Shown in pieces: positions 37,439 through 45,863 of a DNA stretch of 64,000 bases. Numbering within the stretch: position 1 is the first letter of the stretch; each line of letters opens with the position of its first letter. Source of the DNA: Vitreoscilla massiliensis. Lineage in GTDB: Bacteria; Pseudomonadota; Gammaproteobacteria; Burkholderiales; Neisseriaceae. The position numbers and the translations under genes were made by a program. Where the stretch lies: positions 1-64,000 of the forward strand of contig NZ_LN898215.1 of NCBI RefSeq assembly GCF_001457815.1, in the 5' to 3' direction. The notes beneath the pieces were generated by a model that was not told the DNA's origin, ran no database searches, and saw only the letters and a program-made list of their open reading frames with translations.

Positions 37439-37508
37439 GGTTTTCTCCTAACAATCAAGATGATGTGACTTGCTTGATGGCATCATAAGCGAAAATCAAC
37501 GCGCAAAA

Positions 37509-37533
37509 AAGCGGCCTGTAAAAGACAGGCCGC
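37509..37533. repeat. Short DUS-like inverted pair
   Basis: AAGCGGCCTGT, 3-4 bp centre, ACAGGCCGCT: the two words are pushed together and lack the outer TAA on one side. It lies downstream of ispA. Confidence 0.8.
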
Positions 37534-37555
37534 TGGTGTGTACTGACAGTAGCGT

Positions 37556-38446
37556 TTAGTGGTTGCGCTTAATCACATAATCGGCCAAACCGAGCAAGGC
37601 CGCAGCGGCATCGCCGTAAGCCGCGACTGCCGCTTTGGCTTCATCGGCCAAGCGGATGGCTTGTGCACGCGCGCCGTCCAAACCAAGCAGCTTCACATAA
37701 GTGGGCTTGTTCGCTTCCTCGTCTTTGCCGGCGGTTTTGCCCAAGGTGGCGGTGTCTTGTTCGCAATCGAGCACATCGTCTATCACTTGGAATGCCAAGC
37801 CGAGTTTGTCGGCATACACATCCAAATCACGCAACAATGCGTCTGAAACATCGCTGCAAGACAAGCCACCCAAAGCCACGGCAGCGCGTATCAGCGCGCC
37901 GGTTTTCAGACCGTGCATGTGTTGCAATTGCGTAAGGCTCAAGTCTTGGCCGACATTGGCCAAGTCTATGCCTTGACCACCGGCCATGCCTTCGCTGCCT
38001 GAAGCGCGCGCCAATACTTGCACGCGTTGCAATTGCTGTGCAGCAGGCAGGTTTACAGGCCGGCTTAACACATCAAACGCCAAGGTTTGCAAGGCATCGC
38101 CGACCAACAAAGCAGTGGCTTGGTCGTAAGCCACATGGCAAGTCGGTTTGCCACGGCGCAAGCTGTCGTTGTCCATTTCCGGCATGTCGTCGTGCACCAA
38201 AGAATACACATGCACATACTCGATGGCGGCCATCGCTTGGCTCAAAGCCTCAGCGTCGGCCGCACCCAAACGCGCCGCCGCAGCCACCAATAAGGGACGA
38301 AAACGCTTGCCACCGCCGACGCTGACGTAAGTCATCGCCTCGTGTAAACGCTCTTGACCAGTCGATGTGGTCGGCAAATAACGCTCAACCGCGGTTTCGG
38401 CTTGTGCTTGCGTGTCTGCCATCCAAGTGGGGAAATCAATCGTCAT
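37556..38446 (-). CDS. ispA: Farnesyl diphosphate synthase (polyprenyl synthetase family)
   Basis: 296 aa. The first aspartate-rich motif DDMPEMD (86-92) and second motif DDVLD bind the Mg-diphosphate; GGGKRFRPLL precedes them. It condenses DMAPP/GPP with IPP to farnesyl diphosphate for quinone, undecaprenyl phosphate and heme O side chains. Its start overlaps the end of xseB by 11 bp, the usual xseB-ispA pairing; dxs is not in this window. A partial DUS-like word lies at about 38049. Confidence 0.95.
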   Translation of the reverse strand: MTIDFPTWMADTQAQAETAVERYLPTTSTGQERLHEAMTYVSVGGGKRFRPLLVAAAARLGAADAEALSQAMAAIEYVHVYSLVHDDMPEMDNDSLRRGKPTCHVAYDQATALLVGDALQTLAFDVLSRPVNLPAAQQLQRVQVLARASGSEGMAGGQGIDLANVGQDLSLTQLQHMHGLKTGALIRAAVALGGLSCSDVSDALLRDLDVYADKLGLAFQVIDDVLDCEQDTATLGKTAGKDEEANKPTYVKLLGLDGARAQAIRLADEAKAAVAAYGDAAAALLGLADYVIKRNH

Positions 38447-38663
38447 TGAGGGTTAACTCCTTCAATTCGTCCCCGTCCAATACCTGCAGTTGCTGCTCCA
38501 CATCGGCGAGTTTTTGTTGGCAAAAACGCACCAATTCATTGCCTTCTTTGTAGGCCGCGAGCGCGTCTTCCAGACTCAATTCATTGCTTTGCATGGCTTG
38601 AGTGATGGCTTCCAAGCGCGCCACGGCTTCTTCAAAGTTTTTGGGGGTTGCGGCTTTTTTCAC
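38436..38663 (-). CDS. xseB: Exodeoxyribonuclease VII small subunit
   Basis: 75 aa. FEEAVARLEAITQAMQSNEL and LEDALAAYKEGNELVRFCQQ are the conserved helices of XseB. It binds XseA to form exonuclease VII, which cuts single-stranded DNA. It sits between purB (16 bp upstream) and ispA (overlap), in one transcription unit. Confidence 0.95.
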   Translation of the reverse strand: MKKAATPKNFEEAVARLEAITQAMQSNELSLEDALAAYKEGNELVRFCQQKLADVEQQLQVLDGDELKELTLNDD

Positions 38664-38679
38664 AGACTGTCCTTATGGC

Positions 38680-40044
38680 TTAAATGCGTTTGGCCAAGTC
38701 AACGGCTTTGCCGATGTAGGTTTCAGGACGCAAAGCCAATAATTTTTCTTTCTCGGCCGCTGGAATTTCCAGTTTTTCGATGAAGATTTTCAAGGTTTCT
38801 GGGGTGATGCCGTCTTTACCGCGGGTCAAATCTTTCAATTGCTCGTAAGGATTCGGCACGGCGTAGCGGCGCATCACGGTTTGAATTGGCTCAGCCAACA
38901 ATTCCCAAGTGGCGTCCAAATCGGCCAATAAAGTGGCTGGATTGGTTTCCAATTTGTTCAGGCCGCGCAAGTGTGCAGACCAGCCCAAGATGGTGTAACC
39001 CAAGCCCACGCCCATATTGCGCAATACGGTAGAGTCGGTTAAGTCACGTTGCCAGCGCGATACTGGCAATTTTTCCGCCATAAAGCTCAACACGGCGTTG
39101 GCCATGCCCAAATTGCCTTCAGAGTTTTCAAAGTCAATCGGATTGACTTTGTGCGGCATGGTAGACGAGCCCACTTCACCGGCTTTGACTTTTTGTTTGA
39201 AGTAATGCAATGAGATGTAGCCCCAAACGTCGCGGTTGAAGTCGATCAAAATCGTGTTCACGCGCGTTAAGGTTTGGAAGAACTCAGCGATGTAATCGTG
39301 TGGCTCAATTTGGATGGTGTATGGGTTAAAGGTGATGCCCAATGATTTCACAAACGCGCCACAGTGTTTTTCCCAATCGACATCAGGGTAGGCGACCATG
39401 TGCGCATTGTAGTTGCCCACCGCGCCATTGATTTTGCCCAAGAATTCTTGCGCTTTTAAGCCTTCTACTTGGCGTTGCAAACGGAATACCACGTTGGCCA
39501 ATTCTTTGCCCAAAGTGGTCGGAGTAGCAGGTTGGCCGTGGGTGCGCGCCATCATCGGCATGGCGGCAAATTCGTGCGCCATTTCGGTCAATTTGTTGAT
39601 GATGTCTTGCAAAGCTGGCAACACCACTTCGTCGCGCGCGGTTTTGAGCATCAACGCATGGCTCAAATTGTTGATGTCTTCTGAGGTGCAGGCAAAGTGG
39701 ATGAATTCGCTCACAGCCAATACTTCAGGCACACCACTGAAACGCTCTTTCAACCAGTATTCAATCGCTTTCACGTCGTGGTTGGTGGTCGCTTCGATGG
39801 TTTTCACTACCGCAGCATCTTCCAAAGAGAAGTTGGCAATCACATCGTCGATTTCTTTGATGGTGACATCGCTGAATGCAGGCACTTCAACGATTTTTTC
39901 TTCGGCTGCCAAGGCTTTGAGCCAAGACAATTCCACTTGCACGCGGAATTTCATCAAACCATATTCAGAGAAAATCGGGCGCAAAGCCTCAACTGATTTG
40001 GCATAACGTCCATCGAGTGGGCTAAGAGCGTAAATACTGTCCAT
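38680..40044 (-). CDS. purB: Adenylosuccinate lyase
   Basis: 454 aa, usual length. The fumarase/aspartase superfamily signature is seen as GSSTMPHKVNPIDFENSEGN, with TSEDINNLSHALML in the first conserved region and RTHGQPATPTTLG in the second. It makes fumarate from SAICAR and from adenylosuccinate in purine synthesis. It is codirectional with xseB and ispA downstream. Confidence 0.97.
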   Translation of the reverse strand: MDSIYALSPLDGRYAKSVEALRPIFSEYGLMKFRVQVELSWLKALAAEEKIVEVPAFSDVTIKEIDDVIANFSLEDAAVVKTIEATTNHDVKAIEYWLKERFSGVPEVLAVSEFIHFACTSEDINNLSHALMLKTARDEVVLPALQDIINKLTEMAHEFAAMPMMARTHGQPATPTTLGKELANVVFRLQRQVEGLKAQEFLGKINGAVGNYNAHMVAYPDVDWEKHCGAFVKSLGITFNPYTIQIEPHDYIAEFFQTLTRVNTILIDFNRDVWGYISLHYFKQKVKAGEVGSSTMPHKVNPIDFENSEGNLGMANAVLSFMAEKLPVSRWQRDLTDSTVLRNMGVGLGYTILGWSAHLRGLNKLETNPATLLADLDATWELLAEPIQTVMRRYAVPNPYEQLKDLTRGKDGITPETLKIFIEKLEIPAAEKEKLLALRPETYIGKAVDLAKRI

Positions 40045-40104
40045 TTGTCCGTGTCTTTCGTTTACAAAATAAGCTACAGGCGTCCTGTAAGCACAAGCAA
40101 AAAA

Positions 40105-40932
40105 TCATTTGCGGGCAAGTTCAACTTGCAGCGGTACTTTGCCCTTGTGTTCGGTGTGCAACCACTGTTGCAATTGCTGTAAGCGCAAGACGATGTCATC
40201 GGTGACGGCTTGCGCTTGTTGTTGGTCGGAGGCGGTGATGTCGTGGCGGCTTAGGCCAAACAACACCCCATCGAGCAATTTGTAGGCATACATATTCGGG
40301 CGGCAATGGTGCAACACCGCAATCTCATCCAAACCGACTTGGTCAAACGCCGTGCCCATTTTGCTGCTGGCCAAAACGGCTAAACTCAAGGCCACGTCTT
40401 CGCCGCCCAAGCGGCGGAACAAATCATCTTGCGGAAAACCGCCGCAAGCGAGCAAAAAGGCGCGTCTGAACACCATATTGCCACCGACGGTCATTTCCAC
40501 ATGGCGCCAAGCGTAGGCAAATTGTGGCTGTTCGGCATAGCGTGCGTCCAAATCCACTGGCTTCAGCGCCAAACGCAAAGCCGGCAAATCGGGTCGAAAC
40601 TGCATCACCGCGCTGGCAAACGCCAATACTTGCGCTTCATACGCATCGTCGGCATCCAAAAACGCCACGATGTCGGCATCACTACACAGCATGCCCCAAT
40701 TGCGCGCCCGCGCCACGCCACCATTGTGTGGCAAGCATTCTAAGCGGATGTGCAGCGGATAAGCGGCCTGTAAGCGTTGCGCCACTGCAATACTGTCGTC
40801 ACTCGAGCCATCATCGACAATGATGATGTGTTGCAGTTGTTGCTGCGGCAAGACGCTGGCAACGGCACGTTCCAAAGTTAAGGCGGCATTATAACAGGGA
40901 ATGATGACATCGATTTTGCTAGTTTGCGGCAT
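40105..40932 (-). CDS. Glycosyltransferase family 2
   Basis: 275 aa GT-A fold. DVIIPCYNAALTLERAVASV and IIVDDGSSDDSIAVA form the nucleotide-sugar site and FLDADDAYE the DxD-like motif; GGEDVALSL is in the acceptor region. It probably adds a sugar to an envelope polysaccharide or lipooligosaccharide, but no neighbour fixes the product. It stands alone upstream of purB. A DUS-like word is coding at about 40761. Confidence 0.88.
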   Translation of the reverse strand: MPQTSKIDVIIPCYNAALTLERAVASVLPQQQLQHIIIVDDGSSDDSIAVAQRLQAAYPLHIRLECLPHNGGVARARNWGMLCSDADIVAFLDADDAYEAQVLAFASAVMQFRPDLPALRLALKPVDLDARYAEQPQFAYAWRHVEMTVGGNMVFRRAFLLACGGFPQDDLFRRLGGEDVALSLAVLASSKMGTAFDQVGLDEIAVLHHCRPNMYAYKLLDGVLFGLSRHDITASDQQQAQAVTDDIVLRLQQLQQWLHTEHKGKVPLQVELARK

Positions 40933-41185
40933 GGGTGTGGGCGTGAAGGCGCTTATCAGCGGGTAAATGAATGAATAAGCCGTTATTTTATCGCAATTTT
41001 GTGGTTTTAGAGGATAAAGTTTTAGAGAGGTATTGCAGTGAGCCTGTGTTTATTGAAAGACACTGCATCAGCGGCCTGTAAACTCAGGATACGAAGCTGG
41101 TCGATGCAATCCATTGTCAAAAGCATTTGTTGCTACTGCGATGGCTCGTTTATAGTGGGCCATCTTGCAAATGGGAGCTCAATCT

Positions 41186-41590
41186 ATGCTGCGAAAATGG
41201 CCTGTCATCATGGCTGCGGCGGCGCTGTTAAGCGCTTGCCAAGCGATTTCACCAATCTTTGTCGATTACAACGGCGTGCGCCGCGATGTGGCCGAGTGGA
41301 TTAATGGGCAAACGCTGCTGACGATGCAGCAAAAACGCAGCTTGGCGCAATTGAGCCGTGCCGAGCAAGCATTGGCGCATGCCGAAAACAGCAGCGAAAA
41401 TGACGCGAAACTGGCTTTGGCGAAGACGCGGCAAAGCGCTTTGCACTGCGCGCGTTTGCATGTGTCGGAAGCCAAAATCACCCAATTGCAACAACAGGTT
41501 TGGGGCGCAGAGCGCGAACGGCTGTTGCAATACTATGCGCAACAGTTTCCGCGCATAAAATTAGATGCAAACAGCATTAAATGCGATTAA
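41186..41590 (+). CDS. Putative lipoprotein
   Basis: 134 aa. MLRKWPVIMAAAALLSAC is a clear lipoprotein signal with lipobox LSAC (Cys18). The mature part is helical and probably coiled (SRAEQALAHAENSSENDAKL, SEAKITQLQQQVWGAERERL). Function unknown. GGGAG at 41173-41177 favours ATG 41186 over in-frame ATG 41171. A DUS-like word lies upstream (about 41069). The next gene begins 38 bp later in the same direction. Confidence 0.72.
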   Translation: MLRKWPVIMAAAALLSACQAISPIFVDYNGVRRDVAEWINGQTLLTMQQKRSLAQLSRAEQALAHAENSSENDAKLALAKTRQSALHCARLHVSEAKITQLQQQVWGAERERLLQYYAQQFPRIKLDANSIKCD

Positions 41591-41628
41591 GCTAGAGGCT
41601 GTTCTCGTCCAACCGATGAAAGCCTGCC

Positions 41629-42093
41629 ATGATGGTTCACCCCCATGCGAATGATGAAATTGCCTTGGCGTTTCACCGCCTGAGCGAACAGGCCATGCAG
41701 CATTATGTCAGTTGCCAGCAGCAGTTTTCGCAGCAAATCGCCGCGTATTCCGAGTGGCACATCGATGACGACAGCGGCCGCTTGCAGCTGTCGGACGAAT
41801 ATCTGACGGCGCAGTCGTATCCGCTGACCGCCATCGCCACTTACATCCCCGCGGTGCAAGACTTTGCTTGGGCTTGGGCCAATGATGCGTTTGCTGCGCC
41901 CATCAGTGAGGCGGCGCCGCGTTTGCGCGAATTGGCCAGCCACACCCAATACCAAATTTTCAATACACCATCGTTCGTGGCCACGCCGGCAGAGTTAGAC
42001 ACGTTGTGCGCCTTGGCCTTGTGGCATTTACAAGGCTCGGCGGTGTTTAAGGTCAAAGATGCGGAATTGTGGGTGTGTTACGTGGTGCATTAA
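41629..42093 (+). CDS. DUF6882-like protein
   Basis: 154 aa soluble protein. The pattern DDDSGRLQLSDEYLTAQSYP followed by AIATYIPAVQDFAWAWANDA and FNTPSFVATPAELDTLCALA resembles DUF6882, a family of unknown function that recurs near contact-dependent toxin loci; no toxin gene is here. It may be cotranscribed with the preceding lipoprotein. Either Met of the opening pair may start it; the ribosome site is weak. A DUS-like pair follows. Confidence 0.6.
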   Translation: MMVHPHANDEIALAFHRLSEQAMQHYVSCQQQFSQQIAAYSEWHIDDDSGRLQLSDEYLTAQSYPLTAIATYIPAVQDFAWAWANDAFAAPISEAAPRLRELASHTQYQIFNTPSFVATPAELDTLCALALWHLQGSAVFKVKDAELWVCYVVH

Positions 42094-42111
42094 AGATTTG
42101 TTTCCAACATA

Positions 42112-42150
42112 AAAATGCGGCCTGTAAACATTTACAGGCCGCATTTTTTA
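42112..42150. repeat. DUS-like inverted pair between convergent genes
   Basis: AAAAATGCGGCCTGTAAA, short centre, TTTACAGGCCGCATTTTT: A and T runs on both sides make a bidirectional terminator likely. Confidence 0.9.
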
Positions 42151-42465
42151 CAATACCCAATACATCAAGCCATAAAACACCACCATGCTACAGCCCATGC
42201 TCAGCAACACGCGCCGCGTTTTCCAAGCGATGGCGATGCAAAACAAGGCCGCGTACAGATAGGCATTGTGGCTCAAACCGCGCCACGCACCGGCCTCATC
42301 GTAAAACACAATCGGTACACAAATGGCGGTGAGCAAACACGGCGCCGCATAGTGCAACATGCGTTCCAACAGCTTGGGCAAGCGCACAGCGACTTTCGGT
42401 TCTAAAAACACATAGCGGTTGAAAAACACCACTGCCGCCAGCGTTAACAATAAAGGCCAAGTCAT
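42148..42465 (-). CDS. azlD: AzlD branched-chain amino acid exporter subunit
   Basis: 105 aa with three to four membrane segments (MTWPLLLTLAAVVFFNRYVF; LLTAICVPIVFYDE; VLLSMGCSMVVFYGLMYWVL). It pairs with AzlC to form a branched-chain amino acid exporter. It overlaps the azlC stop by 4 bp, so the two are translationally coupled. Its stop lies in the DUS-like hairpin. Confidence 0.88.
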   Translation of the reverse strand: MTWPLLLTLAAVVFFNRYVFLEPKVAVRLPKLLERMLHYAAPCLLTAICVPIVFYDEAGAWRGLSHNAYLYAALFCIAIAWKTRRVLLSMGCSMVVFYGLMYWVL

Positions 42466-43181
42466 GTTGCCTCCTTCTTGCGTTCCAGCAAGGCTGCCAC
42501 CAACATGCCGACCATACCAGACACGATCATCGCGCCTTCAAGCTGAAAATGTTTCATCAACAACACACACACCGCCGTAACCAGCAAGCCAATTAGTGCC
42601 GAGCGGTTTTTCAGCAAGGACAAAATAATCGGGATGAAAATGGCGACGATGGAAAAATCCAAATGGTAGTCGGACAAATTTGGCACCAAACTCGCCAACA
42701 CAATGCCGGCAATGCTTGCCACCACCCAAAACACATAAAAACTCAGGCCCACACCAAACATATACGGCACTTGGCGTTTGGCAGGGTCGGCCGACAAGGC
42801 GAACAATTCATCGGTCAGCAAAAAGCCCAGCCCCACGCGTGTGAACCAGCGCTGTTTGGCGATGTCGCCGCGCAATGTCAGCGCGTAAATAAAGTGTTGG
42901 GCGGTGAGAAAGAAGATGGTGATGATGATGGTCAACGCTGATGCGCCGGCCATCACCAAACCCAAGCTGACCAATTGCGCCGCGCCCGCAAACACTACTG
43001 CCGACATGGCAATGGCCTGGGCGATGCTCAAACCGGTGCTCATGGCCATGGAACCGGCGAGCAAACCCCACGGAATGACGGCAACAGACAAAGGCAGGGC
43101 CGCCATCACCCCTTGCCAAAACAGTGTGGCGGTGGAATGGGGTGGGCAAGCGGCCTGTAAAGACGGGCTGCGGCTACTCAT
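42462..43181 (-). CDS. azlC: AzlC branched-chain amino acid exporter subunit
   Basis: 239 aa integral membrane protein. ALPLSVAVIPWGLLAGSMAM, FAGAAQLVSLGL and TLRGDIAKQRWFTRVGLGFL with LTDELFAL are typical AzlC/LIV-E family blocks. With AzlD it exports branched-chain amino acids across the inner membrane. LQAAC near the start (codons 8-12) is spelled by a DUS-like word. A 21-bp box shared with the araC-type gene lies 53 bp upstream. Confidence 0.9.
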   Translation of the reverse strand: MSSRSPSLQAACPPHSTATLFWQGVMAALPLSVAVIPWGLLAGSMAMSTGLSIAQAIAMSAVVFAGAAQLVSLGLVMAGASALTIIITIFFLTAQHFIYALTLRGDIAKQRWFTRVGLGFLLTDELFALSADPAKRQVPYMFGVGLSFYVFWVVASIAGIVLASLVPNLSDYHLDFSIVAIFIPIILSLLKNRSALIGLLVTAVCVLLMKHFQLEGAMIVSGMVGMLVAALLERKKEAT

Positions 43182-43518
43182 GACGAACTTTCGGTATCAA
43201 AACACTGACACTGTGCCTCAGTAACAAAGCGTCGTCTTGTACGAAATTGCGCACACAGAGTTGGAGCTTGGTGCAGGGCTGGGTGGATAGTTTTCCGCAT
43301 TGCTAAAGCGTGCTGAAAATGGGATGGCTGGTATTGGCCGTGTTGTTAAACATAGCGATAGGCGAGCGTGTAAGTGGTTGATTTGTCGTGGCAGTCAGAT
43401 GAGGTATTGTATTACCTGTATGGAATGGTGCAGGAAAGCCAGTTTCAGCAGGAGATTGCAGCACAGATACAGTTCACCCACCTTAAGCCAGCCATTGCCG
43501 CCACACAGACCAGCATGT
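43182..43518. other. Gene-free region between azlC and the AraC regulator
   Basis: No gene. It contains the candidate regulator box at 43234-43254; the remainder toward 43518 shows no clear signal and lacks a DUS-like pair. Confidence 0.6.
43234..43254. promoter_or_regulatory. Candidate AraC-regulator box upstream of azlC
   Basis: GTCTTGTACGAAATTGCGCA plus one base: 18 of 21 positions match the box at 44398-44418, in the same orientation and at the same distance (about 53 bp) from the start codon it precedes. Confidence 0.6.
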
Positions 43519-44343
43519 TTACAAAGTGGCGATGTATTGCGCTGGGGTCACGCCCAGTGCGCGTTTGAAATGGCGGTTGAGGTGGCTTTGGTCGGAAAAA
43601 CCGCAGGCCAATGCCACTTCGGCAATCGGTATGCCTTGCTTTAATTGCTGTCGTGCGCGGTGCAAACGCACTTGCACCAACCACGCATGTGGCGGCATGC
43701 CGACGCATTTTTTAAACTGACGCAGACAATGCCACGGGCTCAAGCCCACCATGGCAGCCAAATCGTTGAGGCTGTGTTCTTGTTCGGGATGGGCGGCGAT
43801 GTGGTCTTTGATCAGCAGCGCTTGTCGCGCCGCATCCGGCAAGGCCGCCAACTCGCGCCGCTGCGAGCTGTGGCGGCTGATGAGGCAAGACAGCGTGTGC
43901 ACATACAGCGTTTCCTTGAACAAGGCATTGTTGGGCTGCTCGAGCACATCAAACAACAGCCGCATTTGCGCCGCCAATTCAGCATCGTGCACCACCGCAT
44001 TGGCAAACCATGGCGTTACCCCCTTGCTGCCGAAAAAATCTTGGCTGATGTGTTCTATCATTGCTGGCGTTGGATAAAGGGCGCGGTAGCCCCAGCCATG
44101 TTCGACCGCGGATGAACCGGTGTGCACATCGTCGGGATTGACGAGCACGATGCTGCCTTGCGGTGCCACATGCATGTCGCCGCTGCGGTAAAACGCCTGC
44201 GCGCCGTTCTCGATGAGGTTGATGCAATAGCCCTCGTGCACATGGCGAGAAAACTCCTTGTGCTGGTATTGGGCTTTCATCAACTCCAAACCACCGAGTT
44301 CGGCGCAGTGCCAAAATTGTGAAAATTCGGTATGGCTGTGCAT
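43519..44343 (-). CDS. AraC family regulator of azlCD (predicted)
   Basis: 274 aa. An N-terminal cupin-like sensor (KEFSRHVHEGYCINLIENGA, QGSIVLVNPDDVHTG) and a C-terminal double helix-turn-helix (LAAMVGLSPWHCLRQFKKCV; VALACGFSDQSHLNRHFKRA; LGVTPAQY) define the AraC_binding type often found next to LysE or AzlC exporters. Codirectional with azlCD, and both genes carry the same 21-bp box about 55 bp before their starts, which suggests control of azlCD and of itself. Confidence 0.88.
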   Translation of the reverse strand: MHSHTEFSQFWHCAELGGLELMKAQYQHKEFSRHVHEGYCINLIENGAQAFYRSGDMHVAPQGSIVLVNPDDVHTGSSAVEHGWGYRALYPTPAMIEHISQDFFGSKGVTPWFANAVVHDAELAAQMRLLFDVLEQPNNALFKETLYVHTLSCLISRHSSQRRELAALPDAARQALLIKDHIAAHPEQEHSLNDLAAMVGLSPWHCLRQFKKCVGMPPHAWLVQVRLHRARQQLKQGIPIAEVALACGFSDQSHLNRHFKRALGVTPAQYIATL

Positions 44344-44397
44344 GGGTGTGGAAGCTGAAAGATGGACAGACCATTACTACCCGATGCGGCTGGCAGC

Positions 44398-44418
44398 GTC
44401 TAGTACAAAATTGCGCAG
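44398..44418. promoter_or_regulatory. Candidate AraC-regulator box upstream of its own gene
   Basis: GTCTAGTACAAAATTGCGCA plus one base; partner of the box at 43234-43254. It lies 55 bp before the regulator start codon. Confidence 0.6.
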
Positions 44419-44436
44419 CGTCGATTCAGAACAGTT

Positions 44437-44528
44437 AAAGCGGCCTGTAAAGGTAAAGCAGGTGCGGGCCGACGGATTTTAAGTCCGCTCTACTTTCAAT
44501 AACTATATCTCATCGTTACAGGCCGCAT
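44437..44528. repeat. DUS-like words, inverted, with a long loop
   Basis: AAAGCGGCCTGTAAA at 44437-44451 and GTTACAGGCCGCAT at 44515-44528, about 63 bp apart. The loop holds a tRNA-Leu-like anticodon arm listed separately. Confidence 0.75.
44461..44493 (-). other. tRNA-Leu-like anticodon-arm fragment
   Basis: On the minus strand GTAGAGCGGACTTAAAATCC then GTCGGCCCGCACC. The arm CGGA/TCCG with loop CTTAAAA looks like the anticodon arm of tRNA-Leu(UAA), and the bases after it fit a variable arm start. No acceptor or T arm is present, so it is not a working tRNA; it may be a relic or chance. Confidence 0.4.
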
Positions 44529-44557
44529 GTTTGGGCTGAGAACGCTACACCCTCATC

Positions 44558-45799
44558 TCAACGCGCTTGCGCCACCCACGCGCGGTATTGTTTGCTGCGG
44601 CCGCGCATTTCCCATTGGTTGCGCAGCAAAGCCCAAGCGGCGGAGGCATCGGTTTGCGGTGTGGCGCCGCGGCTGATGCGTTTTAATTGCTGCCTGACCA
44701 CCGCCATGTTCGCCGCCGACGCCAACGGTTTGTTGCGCCATGTAATCGGTTTGAGCAAGGGCACGGGCGCGTTGGGCTGGCACCAAGCCTTGGGCAAGTT
44801 TGGGTTTAAGGCCAAAGCCGTGGCCATGCCGACCAAGGCCACGCCGCTGTTCAACACTTGTTCCGCCACTTCCAGACGGCGTATGCCGCCGGTAACCATC
44901 AGCGGCATGGTGGCGACGGTGGCGATGTCTTGGGCAAATTCCAAAAAATACGCTTCGCGCGCCAAGCTGCGGCCATCGCGGCTTAGTCCTTGCATCGCTG
45001 GTGCTTCATAACTGCCGCCAGACAATTCCACCACATCGACATCTAACTCGCCCAACCACATCACCACGGTTTTGGCGTCTGCGGCGCTGAAGCCGCCGCG
45101 TTGGAAATCGGCCGAATTGAGTTTCACCGCTACTGCAAACGTCGGCGCCACCAGCGCACGTATGCGGCGCACAATCTCCAGCAACAGCCGTGCGCGTTGG
45201 CGCAAGTCGCCGCCCCAGTCGTCGGTGCGCACATTGCTCAGTGGCGACAAAAACTGGCTGAGCAAATAGCCATGCGCGGCGTGGATTTGCACGCCATTGA
45301 AGCCAGCTTGTTCGGCCAATTGGGCGCTGTGCACAAAGCGTTCAATAATCGCTTCGATGTGGTCTGTGCTCAAGGCTTGCGGTGGCGCGAATTGCTTGGA
45401 CAGCGAGCCCAAATTCAGCGCAATCGCCGACGGCGCATACGCGGTTTGCCCCAAATCTTTTGGCATTTGGCGACCGGGGTGATTGAGCTGCATCCAAATG
45501 TGGGCGCCGTGTTGTTGCACTGCCTGTGCCCATGCTTGAAAACGCGGCAACTGGTTGGCGTTTTCCAAGACCACGCCGCCAGCGCCGGTCATGGCGGTGC
45601 GGTCTACCATCACATTGCCGGTGATGAGCAAACCAGCGCCACCTTGCGCCCACGCCTGATACAAACGGATTAACTCGGCGCTGGGTGCATGCTCGGCATC
45701 GGCCATGTTTTCTTCCATCGCCGCTTTGACGATGCGGTTGTTTAAGGTAGTGCCACAGTTGAGGGTTAAGGGGCTGTACACGTGCATGGGGAACCTCAT
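44558..45799 (-). CDS. NADH:flavin oxidoreductase, Old Yellow Enzyme family
   Basis: 413 aa. The N-terminal FMN TIM barrel has NRIVKAAMEENMAD, ITGNVMVDR, WMQLNHPGRQ and FNGVQIHAAHGYLLSQFLSP, the OYE active-site segment with His-x-x-His. It reduces activated C=C bonds such as enones with NAD(P)H. The C-terminal ~70 residues are less typical. The promoter region faces a divergent MerR gene and has the 19-bp spacer typical of MerR control, so induction by an electrophile is likely. Confidence 0.88.
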   Translation of the reverse strand: MRFPMHVYSPLTLNCGTTLNNRIVKAAMEENMADAEHAPSAELIRLYQAWAQGGAGLLITGNVMVDRTAMTGAGGVVLENANQLPRFQAWAQAVQQHGAHIWMQLNHPGRQMPKDLGQTAYAPSAIALNLGSLSKQFAPPQALSTDHIEAIIERFVHSAQLAEQAGFNGVQIHAAHGYLLSQFLSPLSNVRTDDWGGDLRQRARLLLEIVRRIRALVAPTFAVAVKLNSADFQRGGFSAADAKTVVMWLGELDVDVVELSGGSYEAPAMQGLSRDGRSLAREAYFLEFAQDIATVATMPLMVTGGIRRLEVAEQVLNSGVALVGMATALALNPNLPKAWCQPNAPVPLLKPITWRNKPLASAANMAVVRQQLKRISRGATPQTDASAAWALLRNQWEMRGRSKQYRAWVAQAR

Positions 45800-45823
45800 T
45801 CAAGAGCTGATTAACGATGAGCC

Positions 45824-45854
45824 ATGGTAAGATTGAAGCTCACTTTAAGGTCAA
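45824..45854 (-). promoter_or_regulatory. MerR-type promoter with 19-bp spacer
   Basis: Minus strand -35 TTGACC (45849-45854) and -10 TACCAT (45824-45829) are 19 bp apart, the long spacing that MerR proteins correct by twisting DNA. The spacer holds the near-palindrome TTAAAG-tgag-CTTCAA. Confidence 0.7.
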
Positions 45855-45863
45855 GAGGTGCTT

